Assembly (NCBI GenBank): GCA_015680685.1
Contig: MNCI01018361.1
Location: forward strand, 95,893-159,892
Direction: 5' to 3'
DNA: 64,000 nucleotides
From: Gnetum montanum
Taxonomy: Eukaryota; Streptophyta; Gnetopsida; Gnetales; Gnetaceae
Part shown: piece after piece, positions 10,700 to 20,256 of the stretch
Layout of the letters: the number at the start of each line of letters is the position of its first letter
Position numbering within the stretch: the stretch's first letter is position 1
The notes under the pieces: model-generated
Told to the model about the DNA's origin: nothing
Database searches by the model: none
The model's input: the letters and a program-made list of their open reading frames with translations, nothing else
Made by a program: the position numbers and the translations under genes

Positions 10700-11915
10700 T
10701 CTCCCAATTGATGTTCTTAGATTGAGGGGTGGAAGTTGGCGACGCTCATATTCCAATGTATCTATGCCTTCATTATGGGCATGAGTTATTTACCCAGTTC
10801 ATTTCATGCTTCTTCTTTGATCAGTTGTTAACCACTGGGTGTTCTCTTGTTGAGTGGTTGTACATATAGGCACCTTTGAATGTTATCCTTTGGTGTACAT
10901 CGGTTACATGTAGGAGATGTTAAATTTTTCATCACCCATGATTCTTGCATGTCATCACCCTCTGAGTCACTATATGTGATGCATGGAACTTTCTTCGTCT
11001 TGATCTTTCCATAAATATTTACCTTAGATATCTCCAAGGAAAGATCGTGAATCCCTAGGCATGCGTCTACTGTACTCAGCCATGCCCTTCCCATTATAAT
11101 TGGGAAGTCCCCTTCATTGATGTTAACTTCAATCATTAGGAAATCAGCTAGGTATGACCAACCACACATAGTGGTAATGATGTCCTCCACCAATCCCGAG
11201 GAAATGGTGATGGACTGGTCAGCCAGCTCTAGTTAAATGTTGCTCTTCTTGAGTTGGGGCAGGTTCTAGGCTTGATACATTTCTCATGAGATTAGGTTGA
11301 CTTTGGAACTTGAGTCAAGAAGAGCCCTATGAGGTTCGTTCCTAGCGACTTGGAGATAGATTAAAGGACTCCCAGGGTTAGATAATTTCTTGGGAAGGTG
11401 GCCTACCTTGATCCAGTCGGTTACGGTATGTGTTAACATAACCATATGCATTGAGCTCTGATATTGGTTTGAAGGGAGCTTTGAAGCCTTGTATGTTGGA
11501 GGAGTGGTTACAGACTCAACTGCTTGTGGTTGTGAGAGCTTGTCTGGGCTTTTGGTTTTGAAGAAAGGTCTTCTCTTGTTACGGTTATCAGAACTAGTAG
11601 TGGGTTGAATGTTTACGGCTCTCATAGCATTACGTTGCTGTAGTTGAGTGGGGAGTTCCCCTTGCATTGTTGGAGCAAGTGGTATGGGAACTACCGATGG
11701 AAGAGAAGTGGATAGATTTTGAGGATGGTATGGGTGTGGAGCATCTCTCAGAGGAGAAGGAGTCCTTCTGAAGTACTCCTAAACTTGGTAGTGACGTTGG
11801 GGAGTTGTGTGATCCATGGAGTCACTTGGAGAAATTGGCTGCTGCACATAGTATCCATATGGATTTGGTTGCCAGTAAGGGTATTATTGTTTCGGTGGTG
11901 GCATTCCCCATGACT
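10700..11915 (-). pseudogene. Element B aspartic protease region
   Basis: The frame 11284-11667 ends in the active-site box ALLDSSSKVNLIS, where the Gly of DSG is changed to Ser. The frame 10828-11193 continues with MCGWSYLADFLMIEVN and DFPIIMGRAWLS. A stop separates them near 11235. The upstream proline- and glutamine-rich part (MQGELPTQLQQRNAMRAVNI) is the Gag-protease spacer. The protein would process Gag. The catalytic loop change and stops indicate decay. After the linker (near 10740) the sequence jumps to the 3' non-coding region with no RT. Confidence 0.8.
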
Positions 11916-13967
11916 GTGGGTATTACCACTGCTAATGTTTCCTGATGGGTTGTGGTGGAGTTCCACTTGGATAGTACGTCAATGATTGGTGGAACTTTCT
12001 TGGGTTACCTTGAGAATAAGGTAACCTTCAGGGTGTCTTCTATCTATTAAGTCTTGGGTTGAGTGCATACACCCTAGACTCTTGTAGATGTAAGATGATT
12101 GGACAACATCCCTTAGGATGGTCATATTGGTATATCTCACATCCATCATCATGGTTTGTGTCCAAATCCACAACCTCATCAGAGATAGTTATTTTCCCCT
12201 TACCCTTGTCACGTGTAGGGCCTAAATCTCTCCACTTTTTCTTGTCCTTGTTACTACTTCATTCCTCCTTAGACTCCTCTACAATCTTTAGGACAGTTTC
12301 AATTTTAGTGTCTAAGGAGCTTCATACTTCATCTACCTTAGCCGATACCTCTGTTGTTAGTTTTTGGAGTGGCAAGGTTTTCCTATTCACTAACTCTTCG
12401 AGTGGTGACTCATCCTCTTCATTGCAAGATCTCACTCCCCTCTTTCGGAGGGAAGGATCGTGGTTATATTCTTCCGCACTTTCTCTTTTTCATAGCTCCC
12501 CTTCTTCTTTGGCTACTTGTTCCAACAAGCAATGAATTTAAGTTTTGATAATCTCCCTTGGGCATAAGTCCCAAGGGTTCTCCTAGTTTCATACCTTAGC
12601 CCATCTATGATGTGGCAAAGTTGATCCTGTTGTGCGTAACCATGGCCTGGGCAACGATGTAACAATGCGTAGTAGTAGCCCATGGCAACATCCAAGGGTT
12701 CATGAGTACATTGCTTCCATCCTTGGATCTGCTTACCCAGATTAGACACTCTGGAGTATGTTTGATATTTATTGTTAAAGAGTTCTAACATCGCACTCCA
12801 CCTCCTAATGGTTTCTGATTCTAAGGGTCGGTATCAACTCTCTGCTTCCTTTATGAGTGTTTTGGGAAACAACTTTAGTTTCTGCCACTCATTTTCTATG
12901 TTTTTCAAGGCGCAGGCATCATTGAATTCCTGTAAATGATTTTGCAGATCCGCATTGTATCGCCCTTCGAAGCATGGGATATTGTTCATGTTTAAGCGCT
13001 TGATCCGGCTATCTTTTTGATGCCTTGTTGGTATTCTCACTACCTCTATAATATCTAGCATACTTCATGTGGCAAGTAGGGGTTCATCATGATCATCTCT
13101 CTCATGACGTCTATGATGTCTACGTTGTTCCCTACTTTCTCTTCTTTCATGCCTAGAGTCTTTAGACTACCCTCATCCTCTCTCTCAACTTTCTCGTTGA
13201 GGTCTCTCATTTCTCTTATCCTTATCCTCTCTGTTATGCTCTTGATGACTGCACCCTGATGTGGAAGGAAAGGGTGAATGATGTGATGAAGGGGAAGAAG
13301 AAGGAGAACCATCGCCATGACGATGTTTCTTACCTTCTCTTCTGTGGCTTCGGCCCCGATCGTGATGACGATTTGAGTGCCCGTCCTTGTCATGTGTTTT
13401 TGTTCCCTCAGTGAATAGCTGGTGTTCATGGGGATTAGAACTAGGGTTATGTATTGTGGAGTGTAGGTTCTGATACCTCACCTCCTCACTTTCGTTAGGA
13501 GGAAAAACATCTTTTGATAGAGAACCCGTTATAAGTGGTTCACCATCTCCAATTTCACTTAGGACATGTAGGACCTCTTTGCCCTTCAACAGTGTATGGT
13601 GGCTTCCCTGCCTTGAGTCCCTTATACGTTGTGTGGATGTGGGATGGTAATCCCTCATGTCAAAATCACCTATAACGTATTCAGCATATAGCTGTGTCAT
13701 GCCAATTTGTGCCAAAGCATGGAGGAGCATGTTGGGGATTGCACGATCTAGAGGTAACACTATGTTACCTTGCAAGTCTCTCCAGTGCATCTGTTCATCC
13801 TAATGGAGGATAAAAGTAAAATTGGGTATGTACTCATCGGGATGAGTATATACCACTTGGTATTGTTGAGGAACTAGCGGAATTGGGTTATGTGTTTTAG
13901 ACTGCCAACTGTTTCTTGTATGATCCTTAGGTGGTGTAATGCTCTTGTGAGAAGAAGAAGAAGACAT
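11916..13967 (-). pseudogene. Element B gag
   Basis: The start at 13967 reads MSSSSSHKS, matching the conserved M-(S/A/P)-SS-H start of the other copies. Recognisable blocks are HWRDLQGNIVLPLDRA (near 13790), the Ser/His-rich stretch near 13260-13330, RIKRLNMNNIPCFEGRYNAD (about 13000), LQEFNDACALKNIENEWQKL, FNNKYQTYSRVSNLGKQIQG and GTYAQGRLSKL. These form the Ty3-type capsid domain. At 12000-12170 the zinc-knuckle-like segment is followed by the basic/proline tail. Frame shifts near 13185-13430 and several stops break it. Confidence 0.85.
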
Positions 13968-14085
13968 TGTGTCTTATTCGATGTGCTATTTAACCGTTAT
14001 ATAAATTTTTGTTAATTAACCCTAATGTTCGTTTAAGCTCCCAACGATGTGAGTGATCTCCTATGTTCTACTTAGCGCACAAACA

Positions 14086-14109
14086 CTTAGTCCCCAGCAA
14101 CGGAGCCAA
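14086..14109 (-). promoter_or_regulatory. Primer binding site of element B
   Basis: Minus strand TTGGCTCCGTTGCTGGGGAC directly inside the 5' LTR, two or three mismatches from the Athila-type site of element C. Confidence 0.8.
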
Positions 14110-14906
14110 TGATGAGTGGTGAGGTATCCCTACACTCAACCATACAAATACGAGCATGACATGCATGATTCGGTTGAACTCCGTAGACTAAGTGCCTACA
14201 TGCCTCATGGAACACTTAAGGTTAATTATTCATTGTCTTCTTAGACTTACTTGTATTTGTCACGATGTATGGTTAAGTAAGTTTGAGGTATATAATTTTT
14301 ATAGCTTTTCTATTTTATCTCCTATGTTAATAAGGTGAAGGGTTGAAGAGACTAATTGAATAACTTTAACTAACTAACTAAGCCTTAATTTACCTAGCAT
14401 TAGCATCCGTTCCCACTTACCGTTCACACCCTGAACTGATGCAACCTTGGTTACCAAACGCTAATCGTTGCTAGGATCACCAAGCGTAACGCACGTGCTT
14501 GAAGTGGTCATACTGAGGCACTTAACTAGGAGAAAAGGGTTGAGAGAGATTTAATAACTAATAAAGCATTTAAATGATAAATAGTAAATAAAAATAAATA
14601 AAATCCTATTTAGCCTATTCCATGCACTACAAGGTTTATCCAAGAAGTTCATCTTTATTGCTGTACACAAACATGTGTTCAGGTACAATATTTGCTTGAA
14701 TAAAGATCTGTTCACTTTGGAGCTCCTACTACAGGCACATGGAAAATGTTCTATCTCTAGAGAGGTAAAACTACCAGAGTTTTGCTAAGGGTCTAGATCT
14801 AGATGAGCAACAAAGGGAGAGCTGCCTCTTATTTATAGACTTGGCGGTGCACCGCGATATCGTGTGGGATGCGATATTGCAGCCCATGCGATATCGCATC
14901 CCATCA
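14110..14906 (-). repeat. 5' LTR of element B (797 bp)
   Basis: Bounded by tgatgag (14110) and catca (14906), flanked by GATGT at 14907. On the minus strand it has the palindrome array, a TATA-like ctataaataag (14828-14838), then R/U5. It is about 65 bp shorter than the 3' LTR, mainly because it holds three palindrome units (14853-14901) instead of seven. Confidence 0.9.
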
Positions 14907-14911
14907 GATGT

Positions 14912-15195
14912 ATTCAAGGAGCATGGTCTTCCTACTATATTTTTAGACATGGTGAATATTGTGATCATTCTTACCAAAGAGTCTTTTATTTTTGTTTTTT
15001 CAACTTGTAATAAGTCAGTCATGGAGGGATTGTCATCTTCTTTAACTTCTTTGTTTGTAGTAGTATTAGAATAAGTATCACATGTTTCAATAGCTTTCCA
15101 TACATCATTTACTTCAAGGAGGCATTTCATCATGTTCTACTAAAGAATAAAGTCTTGCATACCATTGAAAATGATGGAACATTTTGCAACTTTCT
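14912..15195 (-). pseudogene. Copia gag, N-terminal part
   Basis: Minus-strand reading gives IFNGMQDFIL (about 15140-15180), MMKCLLEVNDVWKAIE and EKTKIKDSLVRMITIFTMSKNI. This is the start of a copia Gag: F.G..Y..W...M...L...D.W..V followed by a long leucine-rich helix. Element B (target GATGT) and the SINE separate it from the remainder at 6901-7605. Start and frame are interrupted by stops. Confidence 0.75.
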
Positions 15196-15220
15196 TATTA
15201 TATAACTCATGGTTATTCTA

Positions 15221-15232
15221 GCTCTAACACTA
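15221..15232 (-). promoter_or_regulatory. Possible copia primer binding site
   Basis: Minus strand TAGTGTTAGAGC matches 9 of 12 positions of the plant initiator-methionine tRNA site TGGTATCAGAGC and sits just upstream of the copia gag start. Confidence 0.5.
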
Positions 15233-15234
15233 GT

Positions 15235-16411
15235 TTTATAACTCATAGGATATATTGAAATTTCCTTTTGATCTAATCTTTAGATGCAATAAATTCAAAT
15301 TTCTAATAAAAATAGATGTAGAATGATAAAAATTTACTTTACCATGAGTCATGGTTTTTTGACCATGATTGGACCATGAGCTATGGTCTATTAAAATAGA
15401 GAAGAAATTCAAATTGAGGATTCCAAGAGCAAACCACAATGGTACCATGGATCATGCTCTTGATGAAATAGAGAAAATATTTAAACTATGAATTTTACAA
15501 GTGCACTAGGAGGATGCCATGGAACATGGCATATTTGCATTATTTTTATTGAGGACCATGAGTCATGATGTGTGATCATGAATCGTGGTTTAATCAAGTT
15601 TAGTAACCATGATTTGTAGTTAACTTTTGGTTAATAACTAAGATTACCATGAGTCATGGTGAAGTCATTATTAATGTCTGATAATATCATGATTGAACCA
15701 CAAGTTGTGGCGTGAATAAAAAATCAAATTTTAATGTTTCTAAACTTTAGATTTTAATGCAACTTGTATATTTAATATTGCACATGACTTACTAATAATC
15801 TTGATAATGAAATTATATTGATTGAGGTGATTTAAAATGTGTCTATGTTTATTACTTTTAATGATTCTTAGGCTTCTTAATATATGATTTTTAAAATAGA
15901 ATTGAATGTAGTAGTTGTTGAAACTTTTATGAAATTAATAACTTGATGAATGATTATTATTGAACTTGTTGAATGATTGAGAAGATTGATTATTATTGAT
16001 GATTGATAAAGAAACACTTTTAAAATGATATTAAAGAATGAAATGATTTTACATAGTAGAATGTAAGAAGATGAAGAGGTGTTAAAGAGTTAATGATAGT
16101 TGGAAAATTCATACACAATATTTATATTCTTTAATTATAATATCCTTATATCATGACATAGCTTTGTATTTATAAAAAGTGATTAGGATCATACTAGCGA
16201 AAAATGTAAAGTCATTCCCCAATGATAAAAATGAATAAATTATGAAAAATAATGATAAATTAAACCAAATTCACCTACATCCATCTCTCAATTTTTTAAA
16301 AACATTTGGTTTTATCTTTTTCATCAAAAGAAGATAAATATAGTACATGGCTTTAAATTCTAAATTACAAGGCATGATAAAATATCACTTACATTAACAA
16401 TTAGGTATGAC
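15235..16411 (-). repeat. Probable copia 5' LTR
   Basis: The position just outside the primer site requires an LTR here. A plausible LTR start on the minus strand is TGTCATACC at about 16411. The partner LTR is not in the window, so the limits are inferred. It contains the cluster of CCATGAGTCATGG-type palindromes (15341-15710). No gene is seen. Confidence 0.35.
15341..15710. repeat. Cluster of short palindromes built on ATGAGTCAT
   Basis: accatgagtcatggt occurs at 15341-15355 and 15646-15660. A variant is at 15373-15387. A perfect 8-bp inverted repeat atgccatg/catggcat is at 15514-15532. A 14-bp imperfect pair lies around 15555-15589, with further half sites near 15605 and 15690. Confidence 0.7.
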
Positions 16412-17028
16412 AACCCCCATCCCTCACCCTCCATTCCTCACAAAAAAAACTATTATTAATAATCACAACATAGAACAAGGGCTTGCAGTGCATTTGCAAC
16501 TAGGTTGTAACACAAGTTTTAATCTACAAATGCATTCATGATTATCTCATGTTATGGTCATGGTTAGAAAAGCAATAAATTTTTCATCACAATAAACTAG
16601 TGTTAAGGTTGTATTTTAATGTTTTCTGGGCATTTAGGATGCTTAGGAAGGTCTCTTTTGAATAAATTATACTATTAATTATAACCTACAAATTACTTTC
16701 TTTCAAATTAACCCTATCTACTTGGGGCATTACATCAATGATGTTTTCAACTTTTTTCAAAAATATGTTAAGGCTTTGTAACTGCCCAAAAAATTCTTTT
16801 TAATTTCCTAGACATAATAAAGTTTTATAGTTTCCAATATATTTTCATGTGCCTTATGTGGTTGTACATGTATGTACTATGTAGATCAAGGTTTTGTATC
16901 TCCCTTACTACCATTGTGCTTAAATGATGTATGTTATGATGTGATGTGTGACTAATTATATTTGGAACTTTCATTAAGGTATGTGAACATACTGATGATG
17001 AGCATCCTATAGTGATGATGTTCCCTCC
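16412..17028. other. AT-rich sequence without a recognised feature
   Basis: I see no coding region, LTR end or repeat that I can name. It is the left flank of element C. Confidence 0.5.
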
Positions 17029-17033
17029 ACTTG
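17029..17033. repeat. Probable target duplication of element C, left copy (ACTTG)
   Basis: ACTTG here and ACTAG at 24635-24639 differ by one base, as for a 5-bp duplication with a later mutation. Confidence 0.55.
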
Positions 17034-17058
17034 TGATGAGATGCGACTTGCACTAGGC

Positions 17059-17104
17059 CGCGATATCGCGTCTATCCCTGCGATATCGCGTACGCGATAT
17101 CGCA
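17059..17104. repeat. U3 palindrome array, three GCGATATCGC units
   Basis: Three units, two of them fused as cgatatcgcgtacgcgatat, directly upstream of the TATA box. The 3' LTR has ten GATATC cores in the same place. Confidence 0.9.
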
Positions 17105-17118
17105 GCCAGCCGCCATAT

Positions 17119-17126
17119 CTATAAAT
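17119..17126 (+). promoter_or_regulatory. TATA box of the element C LTR promoter
   Basis: ctataaataag lies just after the palindrome array. The same word occurs in B, E and F LTRs at the matching place. Transcription would start some 25-35 bp downstream, giving the R region. Confidence 0.75.
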
Positions 17127-18073
17127 AAGAGGCGGCACTCCCCTTATTTCCCAATCCTGGCTAGTGTAGCGAAGCTCTGGCAGATTGATCACTCCAGAGT
17201 TAGAATTTTTCCCCATGTGCCCGCAGTAGGAGTCCTAGAGTGAACGTCTCTTTCTTCGAGCAGCTTGTAACCTGAACCCAAGTTGTGTACGAAAATAAAG
17301 ACAAACTTGTTTGGATAAACCTTGCAGCACGTGGTTTCATTTATTGCTTTATTTCCTGCTTTCCTAGTGCGTTCAAGTACGACTTGATTACGAGCGTCTA
17401 CGTACGTGTATGAATGGTCAAGGAATCGGCTGCTTGACGCAATGCATGAGTACGACTCAATTACGAGCATTGGATGCTTGGTAACCCAGTAGCGTATTCC
17501 AGGATTCTGCGCTTGGTAACTCCCGGGTCTAATGTGTACGGCTAGTTGAGGAATCGGCTGCTCATTGCTAGGCTAGATCGTGTGATAAGTACGACTTAGT
17601 TACGAGCACCCACGGGTGTGTACGGCTGGCTAAGGAATCGGCTGCTTATCACACGTAGGCTAAATAGGTGCCTCAGTACGACCACTTCGAGCACTTGCGT
17701 TACGTGTGGCGATCCCAGTAACGATTAGCGTTTGGTAAGCTGCAGTTGCATAGTTCAGGGTGTGTCCGGTAAGTGGGAACGGATGCTGACGCTAGTTAAT
17801 TTAGACTTAGATCTTTAGTTAGAGTTAGCTTAGTTTCTCAACCCTTTCTCCTGGTAGCATAGAAGATAAGCCGAAAATACCAAAAAAATCACATACCTCA
17901 GACTTGCTTAACCATACACCGTGACACATACAAGCAAGCCTGGGAAGACAACGAACGATTAACCCCAAGTGTTTCTTGTGGCGTTAAGGCATTTAGTCTG
18001 CGGAGTTCGACCGGATCGCGCGTGCACGCTCGTATTCGTATGGTTGAGTGTAGGGGTACCTCGCCACTCATCA

Positions 18074-18097
18074 TTGGCGCCGTTGCCGGGGACTAAG
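18074..18097 (+). promoter_or_regulatory. Primer binding site of element C
   Basis: TTGGCGCCGTTGCCGGGGAC immediately after the LTR. This is the site known from Athila-type elements (reported as complementary to tRNA-Asp), without mismatches to the form I recall. Confidence 0.85.
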
Positions 18098-18219
18098 TGT
18101 TTTTTCGCCAATTTAACATAAGGGATATCACTCACATCGTTGTGAGCTTAAAACGAACCTTAGGGTTAATCAGTTAATTAAGAACATAAATAACGGTGAA
18201 AATTAGCACACCATTAGAA

Positions 18220-20256
18220 ATGGCTTCTTCTCATGAAATCAACTCACCTAAGGACAATACAGGAGAAAGTCAGGATCATACGCATAACCGAAATCAACCA
18301 TGTCCTCAACAATCTAAGGTCACATATACTCATCCCGATGAGTATGTGCCAGATTTTACCTTTGTTTTCCATCAAGATGAGCAACTGCGGTGGAGAGACA
18401 TGCAAGGTAACATCGTGTTACCCCCAGATCGATCCGCTCCCAACATGCTTTCCCGTGCTTTGGTACAGTATGGCATGCATGAGCTGCTTGCTGAATACGT
18501 TTTGGATGATTATGACACAAGGGATTATCATCCCACAAATGCCCAACGTATTCGGGATGCAAGGCAGGAGAGCCAACATTCACTATTGAAGGGCAAGGTT
18601 CCCCACGTCATTAGTGAAATAGGAGAAGAGGAACCCCTCACGATGGGTTTCTTAGAAAATGATGTTCCTCCTCCTCACTCTAGTGAAGAGGTTAGGCATC
18701 AGGGCCTTAGATCAACGATACATATTCCAGGCTCTGATCCCCGTGAGCACCAGCTGTTCACGGCAGGAACAATCACTCGCACTAATGACGGACTCGTTGA
18801 TCGTCACAACGATCGGGGCCGAAGCAGCCGAAGAGAAGGCGAGAAACATCATCATGGTGATGGATCCCCTTCTTCTTCCCCTTCATCACATCATTCACCC
18901 TCTCCTTCCACATCTGGGCGCAGCCACCATGAGCATAACGCGGAAAGTAAAGGTAGAAGAGATGAAATGCCTCGACAAGAAGGTCGAGAGGAGTTAGGAC
19001 AAGGACAAGGACGTAGGGAGAATAGGGAACCACAACGTAGACATCACAGACGTCATGAAAGAGATGATCATGACGAACCCCTATTCGCAACCCGAAGTAT
19101 GCTTGACATTAGAGAGGCAGTTAGGATTCCCACAAGGCATTTGAAAGACAGTAGGATCAAGCGTTTGGATATAAATAATATCCCACGTTTTGAAGGGGGA
19201 TACAACGCTGATCCTCAACATCATTTACAGGCATTCCACGACGCCTGTGCCTTGCAGAACATAGACAATGAGTGGCAGAAACTCAAGTTGTTTCCAAGGA
19301 CACTCATTAGAGAAGCGGAAAGCTGGTACCGGTCCTTAGAACCGGAAACCATCAGGAGGTGGAGTACGATGCTTGAACTGTTCAACAACAAATATCAAAC
19401 GTACTCTAGAGTGTCCAACTTGCGTAAGCAGATCCAAGGCTGGAAACAAGGAGCTCATGAATCCTTGGATGCTGCCATGGCCTGTTATTACACATTGTTA
19501 CATCGTTGCCCGGGCCATGGGTACGCTAAACGGGATCAACTTCGCCACCTCGTGGATGGGCTACGAAATGAAACAAGAAGAACTCTTGGGACTTACGCCC
19601 AAGGGAGACTCTCCCGATTAAGAGCCCATGAAGTTGAAGTATTGTTGGAACAAGTAGCACAAGAAGAGGGTGAGCAACGTAAAAGAGAAAGTGTGGAGGA
19701 ATACAACCGTGATCCCTCCCTTCACAAGAAGGGAGTAAAATTCTGTGATGAGGAGGATGAGTCACCACTTGAAGAGTTGGTGAACAAGAAAACCGTGCCG
19801 ATCCAGAAGTTAACAATGGAGGTATCGACCAAGATAGACCAAATGTGGGATTCCTTAGACTCACAAATAGAAACAGTCCTGAAAATAGTAGAAGAGTCTA
19901 AGGATGAGCAAAGTAGTGATAAAGGAAAAGACAAGCAGAGAAACTTTAACGCTGCACATAACAAGGGTAAGGGAAAAATCTCTAACTCCGATGAGGCTGA
20001 AAATTCTGATTCAGACAATGACGGTGGATGTGAGGTCTGCTACTATGACCATCCTAAGGGATGTTGTCCAATTATCTCACATCTGCAGGAGTCTGGGGTG
20101 TATGCATTAAATCCAAGACTCCATCAACGGCAAACACCCAGAAGGTTACCTTATCCACAAGGTAACCTGAGGCAGTTCCACCAACCCTTGACGTATTATC
20201 CAAGTGGAATACCTCCACAGCCCATCGTACAACATCAGCAGTGGCAATACCCATAG
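18220..20256 (+). CDS. gag: Gag polyprotein of element C
   Basis: Open frame of 678 codons from ATG 18220 (MASSHEIN; the same M-x-SS-H start occurs in B, E and F). It forms the virus-like particle and binds element RNA. The N-terminal block of about 30-130 (DEYVPDFTF, RWRDMQGNIVLPPDR) is conserved among the copies but unknown to me. Residues about 205-240 are Ser/His-rich. Residues about 318-440 form the Ty3-type retrotransposon Gag domain (IPRFEGGYNADPQHH, ESWYRSL, FNNKYQTY). A zinc-knuckle-like CEVCYYDHPKGCC lies near 603. A 10-bp-arm hairpin sits near codon 645. The frame ends at an amber codon, 20254-20256; the protease frame continues in phase. It is the only intact gag in the window. 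Confidence 0.9.
   Translation: MASSHEINSPKDNTGESQDHTHNRNQPCPQQSKVTYTHPDEYVPDFTFVFHQDEQLRWRDMQGNIVLPPDRSAPNMLSRALVQYGMHELLAEYVLDDYDTRDYHPTNAQRIRDARQESQHSLLKGKVPHVISEIGEEEPLTMGFLENDVPPPHSSEEVRHQGLRSTIHIPGSDPREHQLFTAGTITRTNDGLVDRHNDRGRSSRREGEKHHHGDGSPSSSPSSHHSPSPSTSGRSHHEHNAESKGRRDEMPRQEGREELGQGQGRRENREPQRRHHRRHERDDHDEPLFATRSMLDIREAVRIPTRHLKDSRIKRLDINNIPRFEGGYNADPQHHLQAFHDACALQNIDNEWQKLKLFPRTLIREAESWYRSLEPETIRRWSTMLELFNNKYQTYSRVSNLRKQIQGWKQGAHESLDAAMACYYTLLHRCPGHGYAKRDQLRHLVDGLRNETRRTLGTYAQGRLSRLRAHEVEVLLEQVAQEEGEQRKRESVEEYNRDPSLHKKGVKFCDEEDESPLEELVNKKTVPIQKLTMEVSTKIDQMWDSLDSQIETVLKIVEESKDEQSSDKGKDKQRNFNAAHNKGKGKISNSDEAENSDSDNDGGCEVCYYDHPKGCCPIISHLQESGVYALNPRLHQRQTPRRLPYPQGNLRQFHQPLTYYPSGIPPQPIVQHQQWQYP
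20143..20168 (+). promoter_or_regulatory. Conserved hairpin near the end of gag
   Basis: aggttacctt and aaggtaacct form a perfect 10-bp inverted repeat with a six-base loop. Similar arms occur in B, D, E and F, and in D both arms change together. Role unknown. Confidence 0.55.

Larger units (their letters stand above)
7776..14906 (-). mobile_element. Element B: Athila-like non-autonomous gag-protease retrotransposon
   Basis: Complete minus-strand element of 7.1 kb with both LTRs, primer site, polypurine tract and a perfect GATGT duplication. It encodes only gag and protease. RT, RNase H and integrase are absent, and the protease frame runs straight into the 3' non-coding region at the same junction seen in C and F. 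Gag and protease are broken by stops and shifts. Confidence 0.9.
4886..15232 (-). mobile_element. Ty1/copia element remnant, interrupted by a SINE and element B
   Basis: Minus-strand order from high to low coordinates is a primer-site-like sequence (15221-15232), gag start (14912-15195), element B plus SINE, rest of gag, protease, GAG-pre-integrase, integrase core, and RT up to 4886 where element A is inserted. Integrase before RT defines Ty1/copia. The coding sequence is AT-rich and full of stops, so it is an old copy. Confidence 0.85.
17034..18073 (+). repeat. 5' LTR of element C (1,040 bp)
   Basis: TGATGAG...CTCATCA. U3 holds three GCGATATCGC units, then a TATA box. U5 carries tandem copies of an aagtacgacttgattacgag-type unit starting near 17376, 17449, 17587 and 17674, which explains why it is longer than the LTRs of B and E. 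Confidence 0.93.

Noticed and set aside
18233-18997. Additional open frames overlapping element C gag on both strands
   Set aside because: Shadows of the gag frame: they are not conserved in B, E or F and have no recognisable domain.
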